Assembly (NCBI GenBank): GCA_038246785.1
Contig: JBBRVP010000008.1
Span: forward strand, 1-64,000
Source of the DNA: JBBRVP01 sp038246785
Lineage (GTDB): Bacteria; Actinomycetota; Actinomycetes; Jiangellales; Jiangellaceae
Direction of reading: 5' to 3'
Length of the DNA stretch: 64,000 nucleotides
Shown here: positions 1 to 7,501 of the stretch, in pieces
Numbering within the stretch: the stretch's first letter is position 1
Layout: every line of letters starts with the position of its first letter
The notes under the pieces: model-generated
Told to the model about the DNA's origin: nothing
What the model saw: the letters and a program-made list of their open reading frames with translations, nothing else
The model's database searches: none
Made by a program: the position numbers and the translations under genes

Positions 1-129
1 GAACGGGCCAACGCGCTGCTCAAACGCAGCTGGAAAGCGCTCGAACGCGTCACCCTCGACCCGTGGAGAATCGGCGCCATCACCGCCGCCGCTCTCGTCC
101 TACTCCACCTTCAGCGGCCAGTCCGGTGA
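1..129 (+). mobile_element. C-terminal tail of an IS5-type DDE transposase (cut by window start)
   Basis: The first frame reads without interruption from the window edge to a TGA at 127-129 and ends in residues such as ERANALLK, PWRIGAI and ALVLLHL, which I recognise as the extreme C-terminus of IS5-family DDE transposases. Only about 42 residues are visible, so whether the element is intact lies outside the window. No convincing terminal inverted repeat is visible just after the stop. It marks an insertion-sequence boundary directly upstream of the riboswitch unit. Confidence 0.6.
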
Positions 130-270
130 GAAAACCTCACTACACCGGTTCCTCCTCGACGGCCTCGCGGGGGTTCCGCTCGAGGTTGACCCAGGGACAC
201 CCTCGCTGTCGGCCGGCCGGGGTACTTGACAAGTGGATTGGCCGTGCCGTTGGGTACCACTTCAGCAACA

Positions 271-350
271 CCATCCAGAGCGGTGGAGGGACAGGCCCGA
301 CGAAGCCGCGGCAACCCTGGTACGCAGGGTGCCAATGCCTGATGCGATGG
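271..350 (+). promoter_or_regulatory. SAM-I (S-box) riboswitch aptamer
   Basis: The stretch carries the S-box core in order: GAGCGGTGGAGGGAC near 279-292, GGCCCGACGAAGCC near 294-307, CGGCAACCC, then GGGTGCCAATGCC near 327-339. The closing P1 helix is CCATC at 271-275 pairing with GATGG at 346-350. The CCCTGG...AGGGTGCC arm forms the P3-type helix. A perfect -35-like TTGACA lies at 226-231, although no well-spaced -10 is obvious. Family knowledge: S-box aptamers bind S-adenosylmethionine and usually repress methionine and sulfur genes. Here the next gene is an OsmC-family protein at 502, which is atypical. Confidence 0.85.
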
Positions 351-388
351 GAGCTAGTACATGCGGCGCGACGGGTTTGAGATGTGTG

Positions 389-419
389 GTCGCTCTCGGG
401 TGTTTCGCCCGGGCGCGAC
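389..419 (+). terminator. Hairpin in the riboswitch leader, candidate expression platform
   Basis: A 14-position stem (GTCGCTCTCGGGTG at 389-402 with CGCCCGGGCGCGAC at 406-419) closes a three-base loop. It contains one mismatch and two G-U pairs. It lies between the SAM aptamer and the OsmC start, where an intrinsic terminator would act. It has no following U-tract, which is common for high-GC terminators but leaves its role open. The remaining leader (130-270, 351-388, 420-501) shows no gene that I can support. Confidence 0.45.
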
Positions 420-501
420 GATGCGCTGACGGGGGACGCCAGCACCCGAGAGGTCGTCTGCGGCGTTCGACCCCTCCGCCCTCTCGATCTTGGAGTTCCG
501 C

Positions 502-1056
502 ATGTCGGTTCCCACTGCACCCACCAGCAACGCCGTCGATGCCCTGAACGGCGTCGACCTGGCCGCAATCACCGCGCTCGTCGACGATGTCCAGACCACT
601 CCCGAGGCAGGGGCAACGACCTGGCAGGCCAGCGTCACCTGGTCCGGAGCCTTCCGCTCCCAGGCCAACGTCCGCGGGTTCGACCCGATCGCCTCCGACG
701 AGCCGCCCGCGCTCGGCGGGGACGACACGGCACCGAACCCGGTCGAGCAGCTGCTCGCGGCGCTAGGCAACTGCCTGGCGGTGGGGTACGCGGCCAATGC
801 CAGCGCGGACGGCATCGCCATCCGCAGCCTGCGCATCGACGTGGCCGGCGACCTGGACCTCGGCGCTTTCCTCGGCCTGCGCCCGGGGCACGCGGGCTTC
901 GACGCCATCGCTGCGACGGTGCGCCTCGACACCGACGCCGACCCCGAGCAGGTTCAGCGCCTGCACGAGGCGGTCGTCGGGACCTCCCCGGTGGGCCACA
1001 CCCTGCAGGCGGCCATCCCGGTCGCCATCACCCTCGACGACGCTGCCGCCGGTTGA
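502..1056 (+). CDS. OsmC-family protein
   Basis: A 184-residue protein of the OsmC/Ohr fold. It shows the family core NPVEQLLAALGNC with Cys91 where the peroxidatic cysteine sits. At the position of the second, resolving cysteine it has Ser162 in TSPVGHTL, so a classical two-cysteine thiol peroxidase cycle is doubtful. I chose ATG at 502 over the in-frame TTG at 490 because GGAG (492-495) is correctly spaced for it. It is the first gene after a SAM-I riboswitch, suggesting repression when SAM is abundant. It could act on a sulfur-containing or hydroperoxide substrate, but the substrate cannot be read from sequence. It converges on the flavoprotein oxidase at 1129. Confidence 0.85.
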   Translation: MSVPTAPTSNAVDALNGVDLAAITALVDDVQTTPEAGATTWQASVTWSGAFRSQANVRGFDPIASDEPPALGGDDTAPNPVEQLLAALGNCLAVGYAANASADGIAIRSLRIDVAGDLDLGAFLGLRPGHAGFDAIAATVRLDTDADPEQVQRLHEAVVGTSPVGHTLQAAIPVAITLDDAAAG

Positions 1057-1128
1057 GCGTCACCACGATCGGCGGAGCCGCCACGCCGCTCCTACGCTGG
1101 CGACCCCAGGCGACGCTGCGTGGACCAT

Positions 1129-2274
1129 TCACGCGCTCTCCCATCGCCGCAGGCTGAACAGGTCGAGCGGCAGGGAGGGCTTGCCGTCGAGGAGCAGCTC
1201 GGCGACGAGCTCACCGACGACCGGCACGAACTTGAAACCGTGCCCGGAGAAGCCCCCGACCACGACCACCTCGGGGTGCTCCGGCATGGTGTCGATGACG
1301 AAGTGCTGGTCCGGGGTGGTGGTGTAGAGGCACGGTTCACCGCGCAGGTAGTCACCGGACAGGCCCGGCACCCGGCCGTGTAGGTAGGCCCGCATGTCGG
1401 CGATCTCGTCGGGGTGCACCTGGGTGTCCAACGTGTCCGGGTCGGCGGGCGCGCCCCTGCGGAAGAATGCGACCTTCACCCCGTCGGGTGGGTCGCCCGT
1501 CGCGGGGAAGCCGTAGAACTGGACTCCGTCGGCGCACTCCCAGATGTACACCGGGTGCCCGGAGGAGAACGCGCTGATCCCGCCAGCCGGCCGGAACCAG
1601 TGCTGGACCTGGCGCTCGACGAGCAGGGGCACCCGCAGTCGCTGCAGGAGACGCGGCGCCCAGGGGCCGACGCTCAGCACGAGCCGGCTGCCTCGGTGGA
1701 CGTCGGTCCGGGTGCGGACGCGTACGCCACCGGCGTCCACCTCCCAGTCGAGCACGGCCGTGTCGAAGCGCAGGTCGGCTCCGGCCGCTCGGGCCAGGTC
1801 CAGGTGCGCCCGCACGGTCTGCTCGGGCGGCACCCATCCGGCGGCCGGTTCGTAGACGGCCATCTCCTCGGGAGACAGCGTCAACGTCGGGAACAGGGCG
1901 GTCGTCTGCGCGGCATCGAGCGTCTCGTGCGGCAGGTCCCACGTCTGGGCGCTGCGCAGGGTGCCCGCCACGGTGCTGCTCGTGGGGAGGCCGATCATCA
2001 ACCCACCCGTGTCGTGGATCAGCGGCTGCCCGACGGTGCGGCTCAGCTCCTCCCACAGCTCGTAGGACCGCAGCAGCAGCGGGACGTAGGCGGGGTCCTC
2101 GAAGTACGCCTGCCGGATCATGCGGGTGGAGCCGTGACTCGAACCCCGGGCATGTGCTGGTCCGAACTGCTCGAGGCCGAGGACCCGCTGACCGCGGCGT
2201 GCCAGGCGCCACGCCGCAGCAGAGCCCATACCGCCGAGTCCCACGACGATGACGTCGACGCTCTGAGTTGCCAC
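1129..2274 (-). CDS. FAD-dependent N-methyl-amino-acid oxidase, monomeric sarcosine oxidase / N-methyltryptophan oxidase type
   Basis: This 381-residue flavoprotein starts with the Rossmann motif VGLGGMGSAAAWRLARRG. It carries CLYTTTPD, in which the cysteine matches the covalent FAD attachment site of monomeric sarcosine oxidase. The C-terminal FSGHGFKFVPVVGE is another family signature. Length and domain order match MSOX and SolA. The reaction would be oxidative demethylation of an N-methyl amino acid, giving formaldehyde, H2O2 and the free amine. The start is GTG at 2274. Its neighbours do not identify the substrate, so sarcosine, N-methyltryptophan or pipecolate-like compounds remain possible. 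Confidence 0.85.
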   Translation of the reverse strand: MATQSVDVIVVGLGGMGSAAAWRLARRGQRVLGLEQFGPAHARGSSHGSTRMIRQAYFEDPAYVPLLLRSYELWEELSRTVGQPLIHDTGGLMIGLPTSSTVAGTLRSAQTWDLPHETLDAAQTTALFPTLTLSPEEMAVYEPAAGWVPPEQTVRAHLDLARAAGADLRFDTAVLDWEVDAGGVRVRTRTDVHRGSRLVLSVGPWAPRLLQRLRVPLLVERQVQHWFRPAGGISAFSSGHPVYIWECADGVQFYGFPATGDPPDGVKVAFFRRGAPADPDTLDTQVHPDEIADMRAYLHGRVPGLSGDYLRGEPCLYTTTPDQHFVIDTMPEHPEVVVVGGFSGHGFKFVPVVGELVAELLLDGKPSLPLDLFSLRRWESA

Positions 2275-2367
2275 GCGGTCCTCCCCTTGTCCCGCCCAGT
2301 GGTAGACGTTCCACCCCGCCGGGGCGGCGGTCGAACGGTGCCTGGGCGACGTCTCAGATGTGCAGGG

Positions 2368-4038
2368 TTACGCATCAGTCCGGACGCCTGTTCCGCGGCT
2401 CGACCGGCCAGGAGCGCGGAGGGCATGGGCGATCGCTTCGGCGCGCGTGGACAGGCCCAGCTTGGTGAGGACCGCACCGACGTGGTGCTCGACGGTCCGC
2501 TTGCTCAAGCAGAGCCGCTCGGCGATGGCAGCGTTGGACAACCCCTCGGCAACCAGCCCGAGCACTTCCCGCTCGCGCACGGTGAGCGCACCCTCGGCGC
2601 GGGGGACTCGACGACCGCCGGCCCCCAGCCCCCGCAGAAGGGCCGCAGCGGCGTCGGCGTCCGGGCCGGCGCCCAGCCGCTGGCACATGTCCAGCGCCCG
2701 GCTGGCTTCCTCGACGGCCACCGGCGGCGACGTCGCGGCGAGCTCACGGGCGATCGCGAGCCGGGTGCGCGCGGCCTCGAGCGGGAGGCCGGCAGTCTCG
2801 AAGCCGGCCAGCGCGGCCTCGAGGTGGCCGAGCGCGCTCGGATCCTCCACGGCTGCAGCCACCCCGCCGGCCACCAGCTGAGACCACGCGTTCGTCATCG
2901 GGAGTGCGCAGCGCGCGGCGAGGCTCTGCAGCCTGTCGCGGACCGCGGCGGCTTGCTCCCACCGGCCTGCGGCGAGATCCACCTCGGCGAGCATCGCCAG
3001 GTCAGGGACCTGTAGGACGCCTGGGGTGCCGGCGCCGAGGTGGCGATGTAGCGTCGTCGCCGCAACCTCGGTGGCGCCGCGCGCCAGCTGGAGTCGAGCG
3101 AGCGGACGGACGGCGTACGGATCGAGCTCGTGGCCATCCAGCAACCGGCCGGCCTCCTCGTAGCGACCCTGGCGCACTCGCAGGTCGGCGAGCCGGACCA
3201 GCGCGGCCGAGCGGAGTGCGCGGTAGCCGGCGTCGTACAGCCGCACTGCCGTGGACAGCTCTCGCTCGGCGTCGGGCCACCTGCCGGCGGCGGTGAGGAT
3301 GCCGCCGTAGTGCATACGACAGATCGCCGACACCCACATCGCGTTGCTGTCGGTGCCGAACCGCGCCCCTACGGCCATCCACTGCTCGGCCCGCCGCACG
3401 TCGAGCGTGAGCTCGCAGCACAGCAGCATCTTGCAGTAGATCTCCCCGACGGTGATGTAGTCGCTGACCTCCCCACCACTGGCCGCCGCCGCCGCCTCGT
3501 CGACGCAGCGCATCCCTTCGTCGACGTCTCCGGCCAGCACCAGGCACAAGCCCTGGTGACCGAGAGCGCAAAAGGCGAGGTCGTCGTCCCCGACGGCGGC
3601 CGCCAACCGGGACGCAGCGCCGATGTGGGCGCGCTTGCGGTCCGGGTCGTCGGTGACCATCGCCTCGGCCAGCTCGACCCAGCCACGTTCGACGCAGTCC
3701 CCCGCGCCCGTGGCCAGCCGGCGGGCCCGGGAAAGCCAGCCGGCGGCCACCGCGTCGTCACCGCGGACGGCGGCATGCAAGAAGCACAGCTCCCGGGCGG
3801 CGATCAGCGCCGGCCGGAGCACCTCACCCCGGCCGCGGAAGCCGGCGTACGCCCGCTCGTAGTGGGCGATCGCCGCGTCGTAGTCGCCCGCCTGCTCGAC
3901 CGCCCGGGCCAGCCCGTACTGGGCCTCCGGACCGTCGTGCTGCTCGAGCACCTGCGCGAACGCCGCGATGGCCGCCGCATGGTCCCCCCGCGCCAGGGCC
4001 GACCTTCCATGGCTCAGCAGTTCGGTGGTCGCCTGCAC
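2368..4038 (-). CDS. LuxR-family transcriptional regulator with a long TPR-like N-terminus
   Basis: About 556 residues. The first roughly 450 are alanine-rich helical repeats of TPR type (for example ARGDHAAAIAAFAQVLEQ and QAGDYDAAIAHYERAY). The C-terminus is a LuxR-type helix-turn-helix (LTVREREVLGLVAEGLS, then SKRTVEHHVGAVLTKLGL). There is no P-loop, so it is smaller than the ATP-binding LAL regulators. I prefer the GTG at 4038 because the repeat domain begins right after it. An in-frame GTG at 4092 would add 18 unstructured residues. It is divergent from the methyltransferase at 4148, which it may control. Its ligand is unknown. Confidence 0.8.
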   Translation of the reverse strand: MQATTELLSHGRSALARGDHAAAIAAFAQVLEQHDGPEAQYGLARAVEQAGDYDAAIAHYERAYAGFRGRGEVLRPALIAARELCFLHAAVRGDDAVAAGWLSRARRLATGAGDCVERGWVELAEAMVTDDPDRKRAHIGAASRLAAAVGDDDLAFCALGHQGLCLVLAGDVDEGMRCVDEAAAAASGGEVSDYITVGEIYCKMLLCCELTLDVRRAEQWMAVGARFGTDSNAMWVSAICRMHYGGILTAAGRWPDAERELSTAVRLYDAGYRALRSAALVRLADLRVRQGRYEEAGRLLDGHELDPYAVRPLARLQLARGATEVAATTLHRHLGAGTPGVLQVPDLAMLAEVDLAAGRWEQAAAVRDRLQSLAARCALPMTNAWSQLVAGGVAAAVEDPSALGHLEAALAGFETAGLPLEAARTRLAIARELAATSPPVAVEEASRALDMCQRLGAGPDADAAAALLRGLGAGGRRVPRAEGALTVREREVLGLVAEGLSNAAIAERLCLSKRTVEHHVGAVLTKLGLSTRAEAIAHALRAPGRSSRGTGVRTDA

Positions 4039-4106
4039 CGTCCCAGCGTCCCACCCGGTCCGTCGAATGGGCACGGACGTGGGTGCGCGCACCCAGGCAT
4101 CTGCGT

Positions 4107-4119
4107 TGAAGGCGCTTCA
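4107..4119. promoter_or_regulatory. Inverted repeat TGAAG-GCG-CTTCA between divergent genes
   Basis: A five-base perfect inverted repeat with a three-base centre lies in the short space between the LuxR-type regulator (minus) and the methyltransferase (plus). Its size and position suit a LuxR-type operator. It is short enough to occur by chance. Confidence 0.3.
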
Positions 4120-4147
4120 TCGTTGCAGGAGCGCAGAGGAGGATGCG

Positions 4148-4951
4148 ATGGCCTCGGAGACCTTCCAGATCACACCGATCGCGGCGGAGACCTACGAGAC
4201 GCAGTTCGTGCCGGGAATCTTCGCCGAATGGGCGACGCTGCTCGTCGACGCTGCCGGGATCGGGACCCAACGTAGCGTGCTCGACGTGGCCTGCGGCACC
4301 GGCATCGTCGCTCGCACGGCCGCGGACCGGCTCGGTGGCGACGCCAGAGTCGTCGGGCTGGACCTCAACGAGGCGATGCTGGACGTCGCGCGCCGGGTCC
4401 GACCCGAGATCGAGTGGCGACAGGGTGACGCGGCCGACCTGCCGTTCCCGGACGACTCATTCGACGTGGTGCTGTGCCAGATGGCGCTGATGTTCTTCCG
4501 CGACCGGCTGGCGGCGGTGCGGGAGATGGCGCGCGTGGTCGCCGCAGACGGTGTCGTCGGACTCGTCGTCCCGGACACCCTGTCGGCGCAGCCGGCCTAC
4601 GGCCCGTTCGTCGACGTGGCCGTCCGACACGCCGGCCCGAAGGCGGCGACGCTGCTGGGCGCCTACTGGGAGTGCGGAGACCCGGATGAGCTGCGGGGGC
4701 TGGTCACCTCGGCCGGGCTCGGGCCGATCGGCGTCGTGACCCGTCTCGGTACAGCCAGGTTCCCGACCGTCGATGCGTTCGTCGCCACCGAGGTCGAGGG
4801 CAGTCCGTTGCGGGACCGGATCAGCGACGCGGAGTACGCGGGCATCCGCGCCGACTCGCGTACGGTCCTGGCACCGTTCACCGCCCCGGACGGCTCCATT
4901 GCGGCACCTCTGTCCGGCCACGTCGTCCTGGGCCGGCCGTCGGCTGATTGA
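4148..4951 (+). CDS. Class I SAM-dependent methyltransferase
   Basis: A 267-residue protein. Residues 44-52 form motif I (VLDVACGTG), followed by the acidic loop VVGLDLNEAML and the motif GDAADLPFPDDSFDVVLCQ typical of UbiE/arsenite-like small-molecule methyltransferases. The start ATG at 4148 follows GAGGAGG closely and is well supported. The C-terminal half is less conserved and would determine the acceptor, which cannot be assigned. The divergent TPR-LuxR gene is a candidate regulator. The stop lies 14 bases from the end of the convergent F420-type gene. Confidence 0.85.
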   Translation: MASETFQITPIAAETYETQFVPGIFAEWATLLVDAAGIGTQRSVLDVACGTGIVARTAADRLGGDARVVGLDLNEAMLDVARRVRPEIEWRQGDAADLPFPDDSFDVVLCQMALMFFRDRLAAVREMARVVAADGVVGLVVPDTLSAQPAYGPFVDVAVRHAGPKAATLLGAYWECGDPDELRGLVTSAGLGPIGVVTRLGTARFPTVDAFVATEVEGSPLRDRISDAEYAGIRADSRTVLAPFTAPDGSIAAPLSGHVVLGRPSAD

Positions 4952-4965
4952 TCGTCCGCCGGCCG

Positions 4966-5376
4966 TCAGCCCTGCTGATCGGGACCGGCCCGCTCGGGGG
5001 TCAGGCGCAGCAGCACCCGGCGTTGGGCGCGCATGCCCTCGCGGTACTCGTCCCAGTCGGGGTGCTCGCCGGCAACCAGCCGGTAGTAGTCGACCAGCGG
5101 CTCCATGGCATCCGGCAGCGAGACCACCTCCACGCTGCCCTCGACCCAGGCCCAAGCCCCGAAGAAGCCGTCGTTCAGCACGCACACCTGGGCCCATGGA
5201 TCGCGCCGCAGGTTCCGCGTCTTGTACGCCGCTTCCCGGGTGCTGATCACCAGGTGTCCGTCGCCGTCGACCCCTACCAGCACGGGGCTCTGCTGCAGCC
5301 GACCATCCGCGGCGCGGGTGGCGAGCACGGCCCGGTGGTTGTCCCGCACGAAGCTGCGTGCTTGATCGACGTCCAT
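4966..5376 (-). CDS. PPOX-fold F420-dependent oxidoreductase
   Basis: A 136-residue split-barrel protein of the pyridoxamine-phosphate-oxidase superfamily. It has the N-terminal strand pattern RAVLATRAADGRLQQSPV, the phosphate-site segment STREAAYKTRNLRRDP, and the C-terminal DYYRLVAGEHPDWDEYREGM seen in actinobacterial F420-dependent members (TIGR03618-like). These enzymes use reduced F420 to reduce conjugated small molecules. The cofactor assignment is by family resemblance, and FMN binding cannot be excluded. The start ATG is at 5376. Confidence 0.75.
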   Translation of the reverse strand: MDVDQARSFVRDNHRAVLATRAADGRLQQSPVLVGVDGDGHLVISTREAAYKTRNLRRDPWAQVCVLNDGFFGAWAWVEGSVEVVSLPDAMEPLVDYYRLVAGEHPDWDEYREGMRAQRRVLLRLTPERAGPDQQG

Positions 5377-5436
5377 CTCACCAGTCTGCCGTGTACGTAT
5401 CCGGCCGGGGCACTTCCCAGGTCCGGGAACGGGAAC

Positions 5437-5451
5437 GGTTGGTGACCAACC
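5437..5451. promoter_or_regulatory. Perfect 15-base palindrome GGTTGGT-G-ACCAACC
   Basis: Seven-base arms around one central base make an almost ideal dimeric operator in the 239-base divergent region between the PPOX gene (minus) and the membrane protein gene (plus). The DNA-binding partner is not evident nearby. Confidence 0.4.
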
Positions 5452-5523
5452 CGATCGATGGTATGCGCGCGGTGTCCACCGGGTTCGATCCGATCAAGGA
5501 CCGGGTCTCTCGCCGGTCGAGCA

Positions 5524-5543
5524 GGCGTGGCGTGAGCCACGCC
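5524..5543. promoter_or_regulatory. Stem-loop GGCGTGGC-GTGA-GCCACGCC upstream of membrane protein gene
   Basis: A perfect eight-base-pair stem with a GTGA tetraloop lies 72 bases ahead of the start at 5616. It could be an RNA leader hairpin or a second operator. No terminator tail or known riboswitch core accompanies it. Confidence 0.3.
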
Positions 5544-5615
5544 AGCCGGCGCGTCTAGGCTGGGCCGAACAGGTAGCCCGCTCGTACCCGCGGGCACATC
5601 AGCGGAGGGTCGGTC

Positions 5616-6083
5616 ATGTCCGAGACCTCCGCCCGACGCTCTGCCGCACTCCCTTTCGCTGCGATCGGCGTCGGCTGCATCGTCGCCGGTGGTCTCGTCG
5701 CCGCCGTCACCGCGCCGGCACCGACCGAACACGGCACCTGGGCCGCCGCCTACCTCGTGCTCGTCGCCGGCGTGGCTCAGGTGGCGCTGGGCGTCGGTCA
5801 GGCGCTGATCGCGACGCGAGCACCGTCGCCGCGGACCGTCTTGGCGCAGGTGATCGCCTGGAACCTCAGCAGTGTCGCCGTGGTGGCCGGCACCTTCGCG
5901 GACCTGACCACGCTGGTCTACGCCGGCGGAGCCCTGCTGGTGGCGGCGCTGCTCCTGCTGTTGCGCAGCGTGCACGACAGCGCGGTGCCGCGTTGGCAGC
6001 TCGCCGCCTTCTGGTTGCTTGCCGTGGTGCTGCTGGTGAGCATCCCGATCGGGCTGGTACTCGCCCGCATCCGATCCGGCTGA
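5616..6083 (+). CDS. Four-helix membrane protein of unknown function
   Basis: A 155-residue, strongly hydrophobic protein with four predicted membrane segments near residues 14-31, 42-62, 72-115 (possibly two helices) and 125-149, ending in a short basic tail (ARIRSG). No catalytic motif is visible. The start ATG follows GCGGAGGG. I do not recognise the family. It is transcribed in the same direction as the lipid genes that follow, but 135 bases separate them, so co-transcription is uncertain. Confidence 0.6.
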   Translation: MSETSARRSAALPFAAIGVGCIVAGGLVAAVTAPAPTEHGTWAAAYLVLVAGVAQVALGVGQALIATRAPSPRTVLAQVIAWNLSSVAVVAGTFADLTTLVYAGGALLVAALLLLLRSVHDSAVPRWQLAAFWLLAVVLLVSIPIGLVLARIRSG

Positions 6084-6160
6084 CGCTGAGCCGATCCGTG
6101 CCGGACAGTGTCAGTCGCGCGGGCCGACCCCGCGCGGGGGCGGTCCCGGTCGACGCAGAA

Positions 6161-6176
6161 GTACGGTGTGTCGTAC
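6161..6176. promoter_or_regulatory. Inverted repeat GTACG-GTGTGT-CGTAC before the lipid gene pair
   Basis: Five-base inverted arms separated by six bases lie 43 bases upstream of the alpha/beta hydrolase start. The spacing resembles TetR-type operators. The short arms make this a weak call. Confidence 0.3.
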
Positions 6177-6218
6177 GAGCCCGAGGGCTGCTCCAAACCG
6201 CTTGAGAGGCCGACGACG

Positions 6219-7445
6219 ATGGACGACGAAGCCAAGGCAATGAACGGATCGAGCAAATCGAACCGTTCACCGGCAGACGCGGGCGTCGTCCTGCGCTCGG
6301 CGATGACACCGGCCACCCGGACCGTCGGCTACTACGCGCGGTCGTGGCGGCGGTATCTCAGGGGAGACAACCCAGGCGACCTGCCGGTGGCCCGGCCGAC
6401 CATGTCCCTCGCCCGCGAGGCGTTCCGCGACGAGATCGTGCTGGGCGTCTTCCGGATGCTCCGGCCGGGGGCGCAGCCCGAGGTCCTCGACCGCGTGGAG
6501 CGCGAGGTGGCCCAGGCGCTCGAGCTCTACCAGCGATCCGGCTGGTGTGGCGATCCACGCGGCTTTTTCACCACACCTTTGCCGTTGCACGAGGTGGACG
6601 TCGAGCACGTCGGTGGGCGACGCCCCCACGAACGGATCTCGTTCAACAGCGAATACCGTCCGCACCCGGGAGAGCCCGGCGGCGAGCGTTGGTCGAGCTA
6701 CACCGCGAATCGACGTGAGTACGCCTGGATGCTGCGGCACCCGGAGCCGCGCCCGTGGCTGGTGGATGTGCACGGGGCGGGCATGGGAAGCCGGGCGACC
6801 CTCGATATGGCGCTGTTCCGGGCTCGGGACATTCACCGGCGGCTCGGGCTCAACGTGATTCTTCCGGTCCTGCCGCTGCACGGACCACGGCGAGCGGGTC
6901 TCGACCGCGAGGTCGGCTTCGCCACGCAGGACATGCTGGACAACGTGCACGGCGCCGCTCAGGCGGTGTGGGACATCCGGCGTCTCATCTCCTGGATCCG
7001 GTTCGAGGATGGGGAAGACATCTCGATCGGGCTCAACAGCATCTCGCTCGGCGGCTACATCACTGCGTTGGTGGCCAGCCTCGAGCGGGACCTGACGTGC
7101 GCGATCCTCGGCGTCCCGGTGGCGGACTTGGTCGACCTGGTGGACCGGCACGCCGGGCCGGCGCCCACGTCCCAACAGTGGCGCGCTGTCGACCTCGCCA
7201 GGCAGCTCGGCGCGGTCGTGTCCCCCCTGAATCTGAGCCCGCAGGTTCCGCTGCGCGGTCGGTTCATCTATGCCGGCCTGGCCGACCGAGTCGTGCACCC
7301 GCGCTATCAGGTGGCGAGACTGTGGGAGCACTGGGACCGACCGCAGATCGAGTGGTACCAGGGTGGACACTCCGGGTTCTTCCGGTCCCGCCCGGTCCAG
7401 GACTTCATTGAGAACGCACTGAGGCACTCGGGGCTCGTTCCGTAG
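6219..7445 (+). CDS. Alpha/beta hydrolase paired with a WS/DGAT gene
   Basis: A 408-residue protein. The probable nucleophile is Ser276 in LNSISLGG, where the usual first Gly of GxSxG is replaced by Ser. The acid is likely Asp356 (GLADRVVHP) and the base His384 (QGGHSGFF). An N-terminal region of about 150 residues precedes the hydrolase core (WLVDVHGAGMGS). The start ATG at 6219 follows TTGAGAGG. It lies 56 bases ahead of the wax ester synthase gene, a pairing that suggests a lipase, esterase or transacylase acting on storage lipid or its precursors. The substrate is inferred from context only. Confidence 0.75.
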   Translation: MDDEAKAMNGSSKSNRSPADAGVVLRSAMTPATRTVGYYARSWRRYLRGDNPGDLPVARPTMSLAREAFRDEIVLGVFRMLRPGAQPEVLDRVEREVAQALELYQRSGWCGDPRGFFTTPLPLHEVDVEHVGGRRPHERISFNSEYRPHPGEPGGERWSSYTANRREYAWMLRHPEPRPWLVDVHGAGMGSRATLDMALFRARDIHRRLGLNVILPVLPLHGPRRAGLDREVGFATQDMLDNVHGAAQAVWDIRRLISWIRFEDGEDISIGLNSISLGGYITALVASLERDLTCAILGVPVADLVDLVDRHAGPAPTSQQWRAVDLARQLGAVVSPLNLSPQVPLRGRFIYAGLADRVVHPRYQVARLWEHWDRPQIEWYQGGHSGFFRSRPVQDFIENALRHSGLVP

Positions 7446-7501
7446 GACTGTTCTATGCGACTGGGGACCGGTCCGGCAGCGCAGCGAGAGGGAGCATCGA
7501 C

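Noticed and set aside
1414..3015. Plus-strand frame spanning the oxidase and LuxR gene
   Set aside because: It crosses two well-supported minus-strand genes and has no recognisable motif.
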